From positions 1 to 64,000 of the forward strand of contig NZ_BCMQ01000011.1 of the NCBI RefSeq assembly GCF_001485415.1: 64,000 nucleotides of DNA, given 5' to 3'. This stretch comes from Myroides odoratimimus. GTDB lineage: Bacteria; Bacteroidota; Bacteroidia; Flavobacteriales; Flavobacteriaceae. Under the pieces are notes generated by a model that saw only the letters and a list, made by a program, of their open reading frames with translations, did not search any database and was not told the DNA's origin. Shown here piece by piece: positions 41,328 to 51,000 of this stretch. How positions within the stretch are numbered: position 1 is the first letter of the stretch; each line of letters starts with the position of its first letter. The position numbers were made by a program, and so were the translations under genes.

Positions 41328-42737
41328 ATGAAAAAAGCATATTTGCTAGTACTGATCTTCCTTACATCAATGTATTTGTTTGCTCAAGAAAATGCACCTT
41401 TAATCACGGGAAAAGTTAATATTTCTATTAAAGAGGGAACCTTTGAATGTGACTTGACTTTATCAGATATTCCGCAGTTAAAGAACTATTATATTCGTTT
41501 AAACTCAGGCATGAACCCTTTACACTTTAGAAGTAAGGAACCAAATGACTTTTTAATCTATGCAGATAAATCAGTTACAGATTCAACTTCAACAGGAGAA
41601 ACATTAGCTTACTATTTTGCAGATAATACTAAGAGTGGCAAGTTTCTACCTAAATCTTTGCAGATAAGATATGTAGGTAAATTTCCTGTAGCTACTGATA
41701 CTATTGAGAATTATAGTAGAGAGGATTGGAAAGGGAATATAGCTTTTAATAATTATTCTGTTAGAGCAGATGGGAATCAATCAGGTTGGTATCCTGTTTT
41801 ATACGATATAGATAAGGATAAGGCTTATGATAGGGTAAAATATGATATTGAATTAACATGTAAGGACTGTACTACGCTTTATATCAATGGGAATATACCA
41901 GTGAAGAGCCAAACTCATCGATTTAAAAGTGATGTACCTCAAGAACTAGCTATTTTTAGTGGAGATTACAAATATTCAAAAGTTGATAATACCTATTTAT
42001 TAAATCCAGATATTGAAGAAAGTCAAATAAAAGAATTCGGCCATTTGATAGAATCATTTAAAAAATATTATACTACTAATATCGGTATTCCATTTGAACA
42101 AGAAACAGTATTTATAAATACTACACCTACTTCTAAGAATAATTCTTGGATGTTTGTATCTTATCCTAGTATATATACTATTGGTTGGGGAAATAATGGA
42201 TTGAAAAGTATTTTTAAGCCTAAGACACAGAATTGGTTTAGACCTTTTATAGCACATGAATTAGGACATTATTACTTTGGGACTTATAAGGTGTTTAATT
42301 CAGAGTTAGGAGATATGATGAGTGAAGGATTTGCAGAATATCTATCTTGGCAATTAACTAAGGATGTCTTAGGTAAGGATATTTATAAAGGGATAGTATC
42401 TAGAAAGATAGAGGCATTAGATAAGTTTAAAGAAGCTGTTATTCCGTTTGGTAAAATAAAGTCTCAAGAAGAGTATTTGGATAGAGAGTTATATGTGTAT
42501 TACTATGCACCTTTGTTATTCGAGGCGATACGAAAAGAAATCGGAGATAAACAGATGTGGAGTTGGTTAAGAAATATTCTTATGACAAAAACTGATTTTA
42601 CAAACTATGATTTTCTATGTTCTACGTTAAAGGAGACAATTAAGGATGATAAGAAGTTTGAAGAAATAAAAACAAAGTATTTTGAAGGAAAAAACTCTAT
42701 AAATGATGCTGTTGAATTAGTAAAAAAAGAGTTCTAA
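41328..42737 (+). CDS. Secreted M1-like zinc metallopeptidase
   Basis: 469 residues with a signal peptide (MKKAYLLVLIFLTSMYLFAQ). The zinc site H310-E-L-G-H314 is followed after exactly 18 residues by E333 in SEGFAEYLSW, the H-E-x-x-H-x18-E pattern of gluzincin/M1 peptidases. Upstream there is a beta-rich region (about 20-215) standing in for the M1 N-terminal domain. The family's G-A-M-E-N motif is not seen, so an unusual or inactive aminopeptidase remains possible. Acts in periplasm or outside. Single gene. Confidence 0.82.
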   Translation: MKKAYLLVLIFLTSMYLFAQENAPLITGKVNISIKEGTFECDLTLSDIPQLKNYYIRLNSGMNPLHFRSKEPNDFLIYADKSVTDSTSTGETLAYYFADNTKSGKFLPKSLQIRYVGKFPVATDTIENYSREDWKGNIAFNNYSVRADGNQSGWYPVLYDIDKDKAYDRVKYDIELTCKDCTTLYINGNIPVKSQTHRFKSDVPQELAIFSGDYKYSKVDNTYLLNPDIEESQIKEFGHLIESFKKYYTTNIGIPFEQETVFINTTPTSKNNSWMFVSYPSIYTIGWGNNGLKSIFKPKTQNWFRPFIAHELGHYYFGTYKVFNSELGDMMSEGFAEYLSWQLTKDVLGKDIYKGIVSRKIEALDKFKEAVIPFGKIKSQEEYLDRELYVYYYAPLLFEAIRKEIGDKQMWSWLRNILMTKTDFTNYDFLCSTLKETIKDDKKFEEIKTKYFEGKNSINDAVELVKKEF

Positions 42738-42853
42738 TTTTAAAATTATACTAATGGTCTCTGTATCTCCTTAAAATACACCATCTCTGTAGATGATTTA
42801 TAAATGGGAATTATTATTTTTAGCTTTCTTAAAATAGAAAGAGTAAACTAATC

Positions 42854-43651
42854 ATGGACACAAATAATAACTATATAGAGATCAATAAAAAAACTTGGAA
42901 TGAGAAGGTGGCTTTGCATGTAGATTCTGAGTTCTATAATATGAAAGATTTTTTGGCAGGGGAGACTTCTCTAAATGAGATAGAGTTAAACTTGTTAGGA
43001 GATGTTAGAGGGAAAAAGGTTCTTCATTTACAATGTCACTTTGGACAAGATACGCTTTCGTTAGCTAGAATGGGGGCAGATGTAACAGGTGTAGATCTGT
43101 CTGATAAAGCTGTAGAAAAAGGGAGTGAACTAGCTCAGCAGTTAGGACTAGATGTTCGTTTTATTTGCAGTGATGTGTATCAACTGCCAGAGGTGTTAGA
43201 AGAGCAGTTTGATATCGTATATACCAGTTATGGAGTGATAGGTTGGTTACCTGATATGAATAAATGGGCTGAAGTAGTATCTAAGTTTGTCAAACCAGGA
43301 GGTAAATTTGTATTCGTAGAGTTTCATCCTTTCATTTGGATGTATGACTACGATTTTACTAAGATTGAGTACTCTTATTTTAATATAGAGCCTATTGTAG
43401 AGACAGAGACAGGTACCTACGCAGATAAGACTGCTGATGCCGAGTTTGGTAGTGTAAGTTGGAATCACAGTATTGCTGATGTTGTGCAGGGATTGGTTAA
43501 TAATCAATTGCAAATAAAGGCCTTCGAAGAACATAATTATTCTCCTTATCCTTGTTTTAATCAGGTGGTAGAGATAGCACCTAAGAAGTATCAGATTAAA
43601 CCTTTTGGAGATAAAGCTCCTTTAGTATATGCTATCGTAGCAGGAAAGTAA
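42854..43651 (+). CDS. Class I SAM-dependent methyltransferase
   Basis: 265 residues. Rossmann methyltransferase with motif I VLHLQCHFGQDTLSLARMGADVTGVDLSDKAVEKG (starting near 56), motif II near FICSDVYQLPEVLEEQFDIVYTSYGVIGWLPDM and post-motif FVFVEFHPFIW. The acidic residue ending strand 2 (G-V-D) would bind the SAM ribose. The substrate cannot be predicted; relatives are small-molecule methyltransferases. Single gene. Confidence 0.83.
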   Translation: MDTNNNYIEINKKTWNEKVALHVDSEFYNMKDFLAGETSLNEIELNLLGDVRGKKVLHLQCHFGQDTLSLARMGADVTGVDLSDKAVEKGSELAQQLGLDVRFICSDVYQLPEVLEEQFDIVYTSYGVIGWLPDMNKWAEVVSKFVKPGGKFVFVEFHPFIWMYDYDFTKIEYSYFNIEPIVETETGTYADKTADAEFGSVSWNHSIADVVQGLVNNQLQIKAFEEHNYSPYPCFNQVVEIAPKKYQIKPFGDKAPLVYAIVAGK

Positions 43652-43995
43652 GCATGACGCGGCTTATATATATGAGATAACAGAGTATAATCCGTGCCTA
43701 TAGTTGAGTCTATATATAGCGTATATTATAGTATAGAGTGAATAGAATATGAGGTGTATATCTATATCCATAGTGAGGCGGTAATGCGTTTGTTTTTTGG
43801 GATTAGGATATTTTGAGTAAATTTGCCTTACTACATTAAGTTTATCTTCTATCTTAATGACTTCATTTTTAGAAAAGTGTGTAGGTACTACTACAGTGAT
43901 TGCTTTTCGTTTTTCCTAAGAATACAAGTATCAGTAACAACAGTTTTGCTCTTGTTGAGATTATCAATAAGAGTGAGTAATACCATATTTTATAC
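43652..43995. other. Gene-free stretch
   Basis: 344 bases with no believable ORF on either strand; every frame is broken. Short open pieces on the minus strand around 43800-43980 could be decayed coding sequence, but no family was recognised. Confidence 0.4.
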
Positions 43996-44562
43996 ATGAA
44001 CATACCACCATTCTATATATTTACAGGAGGCCCAGGTAGCGGAAAAACGACGTTACTTCATGCCTTAGAAGCTCAAGGATATACCGTAATGCCTGAAGTG
44101 GGGAGGGCTATTATCCAGCGCGAACAAGCATTGGGTAGCGATGTACTGCCTTGGGAGAATAAACAATTATTTTATGAAGCGATGCTATCTCAGTCTGTTT
44201 ATGATTACGAACATTGTATAACGGATGAGGTTATATTATGGGACAGAGGGATACTCGATAGCATAGGCTATGCCGTATTAGAAGGATTAGATATAAGTGA
44301 GGCACAGCATAGTATCGCCTCCAGTCTTCCCTATATGCCAACTGTCTTTATCTTACCTCCGTGGGGAGAAATCTATACGCAAGACAAAGAACGCAAACAG
44401 GATATGGAGGTAGCTAGGGCAACTTATGAGACAATGAAAACAACGTATCAACGATATGGTTATACTCTAATAGAGGTGCCTAAAGGGACAGTAGATGAAC
44501 GCGTAACCTTCGTAATGAATCAATTAAAGAAAGAAGAAAATGAAAGAAATAATAGAGACTGA
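43996..44562 (+). CDS. P-loop ATPase (AAA_28-like)
   Basis: 188 residues. Walker A G-G-P-G-S-G-K-T-T at 11-19 right after the first strand, EVGRAIIQREQALGSD, and ILWDRGILDSIGY in the Walker B position. The size and layout are those of the small AAA_28 family of kinase-like NTPases, function unknown. It overlaps the next gene by 23 bases, implying coupled translation with the acetyltransferase. Confidence 0.8.
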   Translation: MNIPPFYIFTGGPGSGKTTLLHALEAQGYTVMPEVGRAIIQREQALGSDVLPWENKQLFYEAMLSQSVYDYEHCITDEVILWDRGILDSIGYAVLEGLDISEAQHSIASSLPYMPTVFILPPWGEIYTQDKERKQDMEVARATYETMKTTYQRYGYTLIEVPKGTVDERVTFVMNQLKKEENERNNRD

Positions 44563-45061
44563 TAGAGTAATAATTCGCCCTTTAGAAGAAGGAGATGTAG
44601 AGGGGATATTGGCTTTAGACGGAGATATCCGAGTGTTAGAGTTCTTAGGTAAGAAACCGATAGGGAGTAAAGAAGAGGCGCTCGGCGTAATCAGATTTAT
44701 TCGTCAGCAATACGAAGACTTCGGTATCGGAAGATGGGCTGTGATAGAGAAAGAAACGAATACTTTTATCGGGTGGACAGGCTTTAAGTATTTAAAAGAC
44801 GGTCCTAGTGGAGTCGCAGAATACTTAGATTTAGGATACCGCTTTATCTACGAGGCATGGGGTAAGGGATATGCTACTGAGACTGCGAAAGCATGCTTAG
44901 TATATGCAGACAAACATTTGACAACGTTACCGATACATGCTAGTTCTGAAGTAGGTAATGATGGCTCTAGACATGTGTTAGAAAAAGTAGGTTTTAAAGT
45001 AGTCGATACATTTTTAGATGAAGGTGTGCCAAATTTTTGGTATATTAGACTTAAGAAATAA
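44540..45061 (+). CDS. GNAT acetyltransferase, RimJ/RimL type
   Basis: 173 residues. The N-terminal TDRVIIRPLEEGDVEGIL strand-helix and the acetyl-CoA loop in LGYRFIYEAWGKGYATETAKA (G-K-G-Y-A, about residues 107-120) define a GNAT of the RimJ/RimL group. Acetylates amines of small molecules or protein N-termini; target unknown. Second gene of a run with the ATPase upstream (23-base overlap) and a Crp/Fnr regulator 23 bases downstream. Confidence 0.85.
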   Translation: MKEIIETDRVIIRPLEEGDVEGILALDGDIRVLEFLGKKPIGSKEEALGVIRFIRQQYEDFGIGRWAVIEKETNTFIGWTGFKYLKDGPSGVAEYLDLGYRFIYEAWGKGYATETAKACLVYADKHLTTLPIHASSEVGNDGSRHVLEKVGFKVVDTFLDEGVPNFWYIRLKK

Positions 45062-45084
45062 AAAGGCTATAACGAAGGAACGCT

Positions 45085-45645
45085 ATGAATATGTTAATTA
45101 GATTATTCGAGCAATACGGGTATTTATCACCAATGTGTAAAGAGGCTTTGGAAAAAAATACTCAGATATTTTATAAGAGAAAAGGGGAGTACCTACTAAA
45201 AAAAGGACAACTATCAGGTAGTCTTTATGTTTTAGAAGAAGGCTTTGTGCGTGGATTCTATATGCATAATGATCAAGAGATAGATGTATGGTTTGCTTTT
45301 GAACAAACCATCATGGGGTCTACTTATCAGATGTATAAGAGCAAAGCTTCTCTTGAGTTTATACAATGTATGGAAGACTGTGTGGTACATGCGATTCCAA
45401 ACCAAGTTATATTTCGTTTTTTTAAAGAGTATCCTGAGTTAAACTTGATTTTAAGACGCTCTACAGAAGACTATTGTTTACAGTTAGAAGATAGAGCTTT
45501 TCAACTTCAGACCATGTCTGCTACAGAGCGATACCACAGATTATTAAAAGATCTAGGGAGTGATGTGAATAGAATCCCTTTAGGAAATATCGCATCTTAT
45601 CTAGGGATCTCCCAAGAAACACTTAGTAGAATCAGAAGAATTTGA
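45085..45645 (+). CDS. Crp/Fnr family transcriptional regulator
   Basis: 186 residues. N-terminal cyclic-nucleotide-binding-like beta roll (about 20-110: FYKRKGEYLLKKGQLSGSLYVLEEGFVRGF) and a C-terminal helix-turn-helix (PLGNIASYLGISQETLSRIRRI) that ends only a few residues after the recognition helix. The usual C-terminal wing strands are shortened, which is common in small Bacteroidota members. It may govern the SMR pump directly downstream. Confidence 0.83.
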   Translation: MNMLIRLFEQYGYLSPMCKEALEKNTQIFYKRKGEYLLKKGQLSGSLYVLEEGFVRGFYMHNDQEIDVWFAFEQTIMGSTYQMYKSKASLEFIQCMEDCVVHAIPNQVIFRFFKEYPELNLILRRSTEDYCLQLEDRAFQLQTMSATERYHRLLKDLGSDVNRIPLGNIASYLGISQETLSRIRRI

Positions 45646-45660
45646 CATATATCAAAAAAG

Positions 45661-45686
45661 TAGCCCTCAACAGAGGGCTATTTTTG
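45661..45686 (+). terminator. Intrinsic terminator
   Basis: TAGCCCTC pairs with GAGGGCTA around AACA, followed by TTTTTG; 15 bases after the Crp/Fnr stop. Confidence 0.85.
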
Positions 45687-45705
45687 TGGCGTAAATAAAT
45701 GATAT

Positions 45706-46038
45706 ATGAAGAATTTTATCTTTTTAGCAGTAGCTATTGTGTGTGAAGTAATAGGTACAAGTGCTTTAAAAGCATCAGAACAATTTTCTAAATTAGGAGC
45801 TAGTGTATTGACTGTATTGATGTATGCGGCTGCATTTTATTGTTTAAGTCAGACTCTTCGCACTATTCCCGTAGGGATAGCGTATGCGATATGGTCAGGA
45901 GTAGGTATCGTTTTAGTAACTTTGATAGCGATAGTACTGTATAACCAAAAACCAGATGTTCCTGCTGTATTAGGGCTGGGATTGATTATAGCGGGGGTAG
46001 TTGTAATCAATGTGTTCTCTAAGATGAGTGCGCATTAA
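45706..46038 (+). CDS. Small multidrug resistance (SMR) efflux protein
   Basis: 110 residues with four TM helices, EmrE/QacE/Gdx type. The essential membrane glutamate is E14 in AIVCEVIGTSALKAS, and the helix 3 signature is AYAIWSGVGIVLVTLI. Exchanges protons for cationic drugs or guanidinium-type compounds at the inner membrane. It follows a Crp/Fnr regulator and precedes a DUF4269 gene by 15 bases. Confidence 0.9.
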   Translation: MKNFIFLAVAIVCEVIGTSALKASEQFSKLGASVLTVLMYAAAFYCLSQTLRTIPVGIAYAIWSGVGIVLVTLIAIVLYNQKPDVPAVLGLGLIIAGVVVINVFSKMSAH

Positions 46039-46053
46039 ATAACAGATAGAAGA

Positions 46054-46590
46054 ATGAGTGATATTAATTTTAAAGAGCTGAGTTATCTAAGAGAAGGAAA
46101 TAAGGTACAACAGCGAATAGCTGAGGTACTAGAACAAGGATTAGTAATGGATAAGTTACGTAAGTTTGATCCAGTATTAATCGGTACTTTTCCGATAGAT
46201 ATTGCCGTTGAAGGGAGTGATTTAGATATTGCTTGTTGTTATCAGAATAAAGAGGAGTTTATACAAACAGTACAACTTTCGTTTTCGTTTATAGAAGATT
46301 ATACTTTGACAGAAGTAGAGATAGGAGGTATACCTACTGTAGTAGTCAACTTTACGTTAGAAGAATTTTCTGTAGAGTTATTTGCTCAACCTAGACCTGT
46401 AGAAGAACAAAATGGTTATCGACATATGCTCATCGAATATGCTATCTTAAACGAGAAAGGTGATAGCTTCAAGCAAGAAGTAATAAAGCTGAAAAAAGCA
46501 GGGGTAAAAACAGAGCCTGCTTTTGCACAGTTATTAGGGTTAACTGGCAATCCTTATGATAGTTTATTAGCTTATGGCAATAAGGAGTAA
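46054..46590 (+). CDS. DUF4269 nucleotidyltransferase-like protein
   Basis: 178 residues. The segment LIGTFPIDIAVEGSDLDIAC (about 42-61) is the DUF4269 version of a nucleotidyltransferase active site, with D-x-D in S-D-L-D-I. A late E-L-F-A-Q-P-R-P segment and a helical C-terminus complete the family pattern. Catalytic activity is unproven in the family. Likely cotranscribed with the SMR pump. Confidence 0.82.
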   Translation: MSDINFKELSYLREGNKVQQRIAEVLEQGLVMDKLRKFDPVLIGTFPIDIAVEGSDLDIACCYQNKEEFIQTVQLSFSFIEDYTLTEVEIGGIPTVVVNFTLEEFSVELFAQPRPVEEQNGYRHMLIEYAILNEKGDSFKQEVIKLKKAGVKTEPAFAQLLGLTGNPYDSLLAYGNKE

Positions 46591-46655
46591 GATAGGGTTA
46601 AATAGAGGAATTGTGGGGTTGATGTATTAGTGTATAGTACCTTTTTAAACATAAA

Positions 46656-46692
46656 ATTACCCACTATAGGTACTAACACTTATAGTGGGTAA
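46656..46692. terminator. Strong hairpin between convergent genes
   Basis: ATTACCCACTATA pairs perfectly with TATAGTGGGTAAT around 11 bases. On the minus strand it is followed by TTTTATGTTT, so it best suits the lipoprotein gene at 46786, though it may stop both. Confidence 0.65.
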
Positions 46693-46785
46693 TCGTTAAC
46701 AAACATCTCATGTAAACATCTTAGACAACTAATAATAAAGATGTTCTAGTAACTAAACAATACTTGAGAAAGTAATAAGAATGTG

Positions 46786-47262
46786 TTAGAAAGCGTATTG
46801 TTTAGAGAAGTCTTTACCATCTCCTGATAAAGTTAGTTCTTCATTAACCAATACTTTTCCTTCTTTTTCTATTTTATAGTTGATTGGCAAACTCTCTCCA
46901 TAGTTAATAATCTGTACACTATTAGCAAAAGCGTTGATTGGCTCAGTAGTTTCGATTACATACGTTTTAGTACCAGCACCGAAGTCGTTCTTCGCTAGAC
47001 TAATAGCAGACTCACCTGTTCTAACTTTACCATTTACTTTCCATACATCTGTCTTTCCGCTAAGTGTTCCTCCAGCATAAGTTAGAGAAACGAAATCATT
47101 CTCACCAACATTAGTTAAGGATACTGTGACTTTGTAAGTATTCTTTTCTAAAGCTGGGCTGTCAGTGCTATTATCATCACTACTACAAGCTGTAGTAGCT
47201 AAGCCTAATGTTAAAACGGCTAATACACTTAAAAAAGCAGTTCTTAATTTTGAGTTTTTCAT
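46786..47262 (-). CDS. Lipoprotein of unknown function
   Basis: 158 residues. Signal peptide with lipobox L-A-T-T-A-C (Cys 26) followed by S-S-D-D-N-S, typical of exported flavobacterial lipoproteins. The mature part is a compact all-beta domain without known motif (TYKVTVSLTNVGENDFVSLTYAG onward). Single gene, divergent from the histidine kinase gene with 165 bases between them. Confidence 0.75.
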   Translation of the reverse strand: MKNSKLRTAFLSVLAVLTLGLATTACSSDDNSTDSPALEKNTYKVTVSLTNVGENDFVSLTYAGGTLSGKTDVWKVNGKVRTGESAISLAKNDFGAGTKTYVIETTEPINAFANSVQIINYGESLPINYKIEKEGKVLVNEELTLSGDGKDFSKQYAF

Positions 47263-47427
47263 GTTTTTTGTTTTGTTTTATATGTGAGTTACAAATATCA
47301 GTAGATTGGCTTTTTATGACAATCACAGAATACCATGAATCTGTTTCTAATGGTTTACCATTAATTTTAGAATAGTAAATGATGAATGTGTTTTTATTGT
47401 GATATTTGTACTTTAATACATGATTCT

Positions 47428-49389
47428 ATGTTGAAAAAACTTTATCTACTTGTTTCCTTTACTTTATTCATTTCTTTTAGTTATGGTCAGCAGCTATTAC
47501 CTTTAGATGAAGAAGGTTACTTCAGAGAAATAAATGAACAAATCAAGACTAGTAAGAGTGAAAAAAATCGTTTAGAGCATTATTTGCTTTTAGCAGAGTT
47601 TTATGCTCCTACAGATAGTGTGAAAAGTAAGGAAGCGCTGACTAAGGTATTGTCTTCGCCTCATAAGCATTTGTTATCTAAAGGCGTGATAGCGTATTAT
47701 CAAGGGATTTATGAGACTAATCAAGGGAGTAAAAGCAAAGCGAAACAATATTATGAAGAGGCGATTAAAGAGCTGAAGGAGGATAAGGAAAATGTAGATG
47801 TTTTAATTCGAAGTTGGTATAACTACGCATATGTGCAAGTAGAGGATATGGGGTATGAAGTCTTATTAAAAATACTGACAGAGAAGTGTATTCCATTAAG
47901 TGAAAAGGCAGGAAATAAGTTATATCTAGCTTATGCTAATACGCAAGTAGGGTTGACCTTTATGTCAGTGGGACAATTTGATAAAGCAGAAGAGTACCAC
48001 TTTAAAGCTTTAGAGGTATTAAAAGAATTGCCTGAAGAGGAAACTATTCACTTGATTACTTATTTTAATTTAGTGAGTAATTATTGTTATCAAGCTAATA
48101 GCACTGCAGCTAAGATCTATTTAGATAAAGCGACTCAACTGTTAGAACACTACCCTAATTCGAGACAGTATCCCAATTATTATTATCAATTAGCAATGTA
48201 TCACACCACTAGACAGGAATATAAACCTGCTCTAGTGAGTTTAAATAAAGGAATAGAACTCTCTAAGCAAATGAAGCAACCTAAGCTTACTCAAATGCTT
48301 TATTTCCGCGTTTATAATGTGTATTTGATGCAGAGTGATTACGAGGGAGCTAAACTTATCTTAGAGCAGATCTTAAAGGATAATATCTTGAGTAAAGAAG
48401 CTGTTAATCGCAAAATAACTTTTACACAGTTAGCAGCCGTTAATGAGGTGTTAGGCGATTATAAAGAAGCTTATCAATGGATGAAAAAATCAAGTGTATT
48501 AGGAGATAGCCTCCAACAACAAAAGCTGTTGGAAAAGATGAACGAATTAGAGATTATACACGATACTCATGATAAGGAGCAGACAATTAATCAATTAATA
48601 CAAGAGAAAAAGGAAGATGCTTTGATGGCTAAAAATAGAAATATGCGTATGCTGTTTTTAGCAATAGGCCTAGTACTAAGTGTAATCATAGCTATATTAG
48701 CTTTTAGAAATTATAAAAATCAACAAAAGCTAAATCAACAGATCAACATAAGCCATCAACAAGAATTGATAAACTTAGAGAATAAGCGAAAATATGAAGC
48801 TTCTCAGGCTGTATTAAAAGGGGAAGAGCAAGAAAGACAACGCATTGCTCAAGATCTGCATGACAGCATGGGAGGAATGTTAGCGAATATAAGGATGTCT
48901 ATTTCTTCTACAGAGACGAGTGAGTCTAGTGGGCTATTAGCTAAAATAGATAAGTCTATCATAGAAATGAGGAGGATATCTAGAAACCTAATGCCTGAGA
49001 CACTAAAGAATTTAGGATTAGAAATTGCTTTAAAAGAATTGTGTGAATCTATGACGTATGAAAAAATGAGTATTCAGTTCGAAGCATTTACTATAAGTAC
49101 GACTATTCCTTTTCAGACACAATTAGCTTTGTATCGCATAGCACAGGAAGGATTGAGTAATATAATTAAATATGCTCAAGCAGATAATGTGATTGTACAG
49201 ATTAGTCAAAACGAAGACTTGTTGACTCTGACAATAGAGGATGATGGAGTAGGATTTGACACTACTAAGGTAGTATATGGATTAGGGATTAAAAATATGG
49301 AAAGTAGAGTACAGTTAATCAATGGAACATTAAGTATAGACTCTCAAAAAGGACAAGGAACAACGATAAATGTAGAATGTAATGTGTAA
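47428..49389 (+). CDS. TPR-containing sensor histidine kinase, NarX/DesK type
   Basis: 653 residues from the ATG at 47428 (MLKKLYLLVSFTLFISFSYGQ, signal peptide). Periplasmic TPR array from about 60 to 370 (for example KAEEYHFKALEVLKELPEEE), one TM helix at about 405-425, a coiled coil, then HisKA_3 with phospho-acceptor H478 in RIAQDLHDSMGG and a HATPase with EDDGVGFD and GLGIKNMESRV. This layout is frequent in Bacteroidota. It senses an unknown signal and phosphorylates the regulator whose gene overlaps its end by 8 bases. Confidence 0.92.
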   Translation: MLKKLYLLVSFTLFISFSYGQQLLPLDEEGYFREINEQIKTSKSEKNRLEHYLLLAEFYAPTDSVKSKEALTKVLSSPHKHLLSKGVIAYYQGIYETNQGSKSKAKQYYEEAIKELKEDKENVDVLIRSWYNYAYVQVEDMGYEVLLKILTEKCIPLSEKAGNKLYLAYANTQVGLTFMSVGQFDKAEEYHFKALEVLKELPEEETIHLITYFNLVSNYCYQANSTAAKIYLDKATQLLEHYPNSRQYPNYYYQLAMYHTTRQEYKPALVSLNKGIELSKQMKQPKLTQMLYFRVYNVYLMQSDYEGAKLILEQILKDNILSKEAVNRKITFTQLAAVNEVLGDYKEAYQWMKKSSVLGDSLQQQKLLEKMNELEIIHDTHDKEQTINQLIQEKKEDALMAKNRNMRMLFLAIGLVLSVIIAILAFRNYKNQQKLNQQINISHQQELINLENKRKYEASQAVLKGEEQERQRIAQDLHDSMGGMLANIRMSISSTETSESSGLLAKIDKSIIEMRRISRNLMPETLKNLGLEIALKELCESMTYEKMSIQFEAFTISTTIPFQTQLALYRIAQEGLSNIIKYAQADNVIVQISQNEDLLTLTIEDDGVGFDTTKVVYGLGIKNMESRVQLINGTLSIDSQKGQGTTINVECNV

Positions 49390-50014
49390 TAAGGATATAA
49401 TCACGTTAGCGATAGTAGATGATCATCCAATGATATTAGAAGGCTTAAAATCATTGTTTCAAGTAGATGAGAAATATCAATTATTCTTTTTCAGTAGTGG
49501 AGAGGCAATAGTAGATTTTGTACAGAAGAATAAAGTAGATGTGGTATTACTAGATATAGTACTCAACGATGGCAGTGGATTAGATTTCTGTAAGATGATT
49601 AAACAGAAATCCCCTAATATTGTTGTGATAGGGATAAGTAATCAGGAAGAGAGAAGTATTATCTTTCAATTTTTAGAGAATGGAGGTAATGGATATATTC
49701 TGAAGAATGCTGACGCTAAAGAAATAGTCGAATGTGTAGAAAGAGCTATTAATGGAGAGTTAGCATTGAGTAAGAAAGTACAAGAGATTATGTTGACTCA
49801 ATTATCTAATCCTATAGAATTGCCTCGTTTGACTAAAAGAGAACAGCAGGTACTACAAGCTATATCTAATGGATTGACTTCTGCAGAAATAGCGGATAAA
49901 CTGTTTATTTCAATAATTACTGTGGAGACGCATAGACGAAATCTGTTACAGAAATTTAAAGCAAAGAATATGTTTGAACTTGTAAAAATAGCTACGGAGA
50001 ATAAGTTAATCTGA
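49382..50014 (+). CDS. Response regulator, NarL/FixJ family
   Basis: 210 residues. Receiver domain with acidic pocket D13-D14, phosphorylation site D58 (VVLLDIVLNDGSG) and the usual K (YILKNADAKE), then a LuxR-type HTH (LTKREQQVLQAISNGLTSAEIADKLFISIITVETHRRNLLQKF). Cognate partner of the TPR histidine kinase, given the 8-base overlap. Confidence 0.93.
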   Translation: MCNKDIITLAIVDDHPMILEGLKSLFQVDEKYQLFFFSSGEAIVDFVQKNKVDVVLLDIVLNDGSGLDFCKMIKQKSPNIVVIGISNQEERSIIFQFLENGGNGYILKNADAKEIVECVERAINGELALSKKVQEIMLTQLSNPIELPRLTKREQQVLQAISNGLTSAEIADKLFISIITVETHRRNLLQKFKAKNMFELVKIATENKLI

Positions 50015-50028
50015 TTTATTCTCCGTAG
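49992..50028 (+). terminator. Hairpin overlapping the response regulator stop codon
   Basis: CTACGGAGAATAA pairs with TTATTCTCCGTAG; the TGA stop (50012-50014) sits in the loop. The following T-run is weak. Confidence 0.6.
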
Positions 50029-50061
50029 CAGTTGTTTATTGAGTTAGTTAGATTTGTCATT

Positions 50062-50790
50062 TTATAAGCCTATTTTTCCTTCTACCCAGAAAGGCTGCGT
50101 AATGATATTGTTAGAAGAGACTCCTTTTGCTCGTAGTGCCTTTCTAAACTTCTGAATACTCTTTCCATTACCCATTAAATAGAACTGTCCATGAACTAGT
50201 TTATTCCAACGATAAGTATCTATAGATTCTAAATAATCTACTGCAGGGTATACTTCTTTATCATCTGATTTTTCAATATATTCCATATGAGGTAGATGGT
50301 CATTGGCATAAGGGATAGAATGATCACTTAACTCAAGCAGACCTTCTAGTTTGTGGTTATTCTTTTTCATTTCTTCTTGTAATGCCTGACAGAAGCCAAT
50401 ACAGGTATCGTCTCCATAGAAGAAGTGATAATAGGTGTTCTCATTATAGATATTTAGACCTCTAGGTAAACTAGAAGTGAGTTCAGTACCTACTGTTATA
50501 TTCTTGAAAAAAGTAGTGCCAGGACCTTTTGCTTTTTGATGAAATATTACATCAAAGTACCCTTCTTCTTTATTAAAAATGCTAGGAGTGTAATTGCGAT
50601 ATTCTGTGTCTGATATTTGCATTAATATGGCTTGTCCTATTTCATATTTAGCATTAGAAAGGTCAGCTTCAAAACGTATTCTCAATAAGCCATTAGCTAG
50701 CTGTTCTTTTTGTGTAACTACTACAGTAACAAACATCTTACTCCATGCAGTCTTTACTATTGTACCTATTAGTTTTGGAATCTTTGGCAT
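50062..50790 (-). CDS. Siderophore-interacting protein (ferric-siderophore reductase)
   Basis: 242 residues of the SIP/ViuB family. FAD-binding domain with the R-x-Y-T-P-S motif (YRNYTPSIFNKEEG, about 62-75) and a P-G-T-T-F-F segment, then an NAD(P)H-domain (YYHFFYGDDTCIGFCQAL, QFYLMGNGKSIQKFRKALR). It reduces iron in imported siderophores in the cytoplasm. Single gene; the AraC regulator immediately upstream on the same strand may control it. Confidence 0.85.
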   Translation of the reverse strand: MPKIPKLIGTIVKTAWSKMFVTVVVTQKEQLANGLLRIRFEADLSNAKYEIGQAILMQISDTEYRNYTPSIFNKEEGYFDVIFHQKAKGPGTTFFKNITVGTELTSSLPRGLNIYNENTYYHFFYGDDTCIGFCQALQEEMKKNNHKLEGLLELSDHSIPYANDHLPHMEYIEKSDDKEVYPAVDYLESIDTYRWNKLVHGQFYLMGNGKSIQKFRKALRAKGVSSNNIITQPFWVEGKIGL

Positions 50791-50960
50791 TTTCTTCTCT
50801 TTTAGTTTTAAGCAAAATTCATTAAAAAGAAGGAATAGGATGTAAAACTAAAATAGGAGAAGATTGGATAAAAGAGGGGAAAGTGTAGAATTAAGAATTA
50901 GGAGTTATGTACATCTCTAAATTTAGTTGACTGCTCCCTGTTTTATGTTCTCTTTTTCCT

Positions 50961-51000
50961 TATAAAAAAGAGCTTAATTCACAGTATAGAATTAAGCTCT
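50961..51000 (-). terminator. Intrinsic terminator overlapping the AraC gene stop
   Basis: AGAGCTTAATTC pairs with GAATTAAGCTCT; on the minus strand CTTTTTTAT follows. The TAA stop (50994-50992) lies inside the stem. Confidence 0.82.

Noticed and set aside
43652-43995. Decayed gene on the minus strand
   Set aside because: Short open pieces are broken in every frame and match nothing I know; not enough to call a pseudogene.
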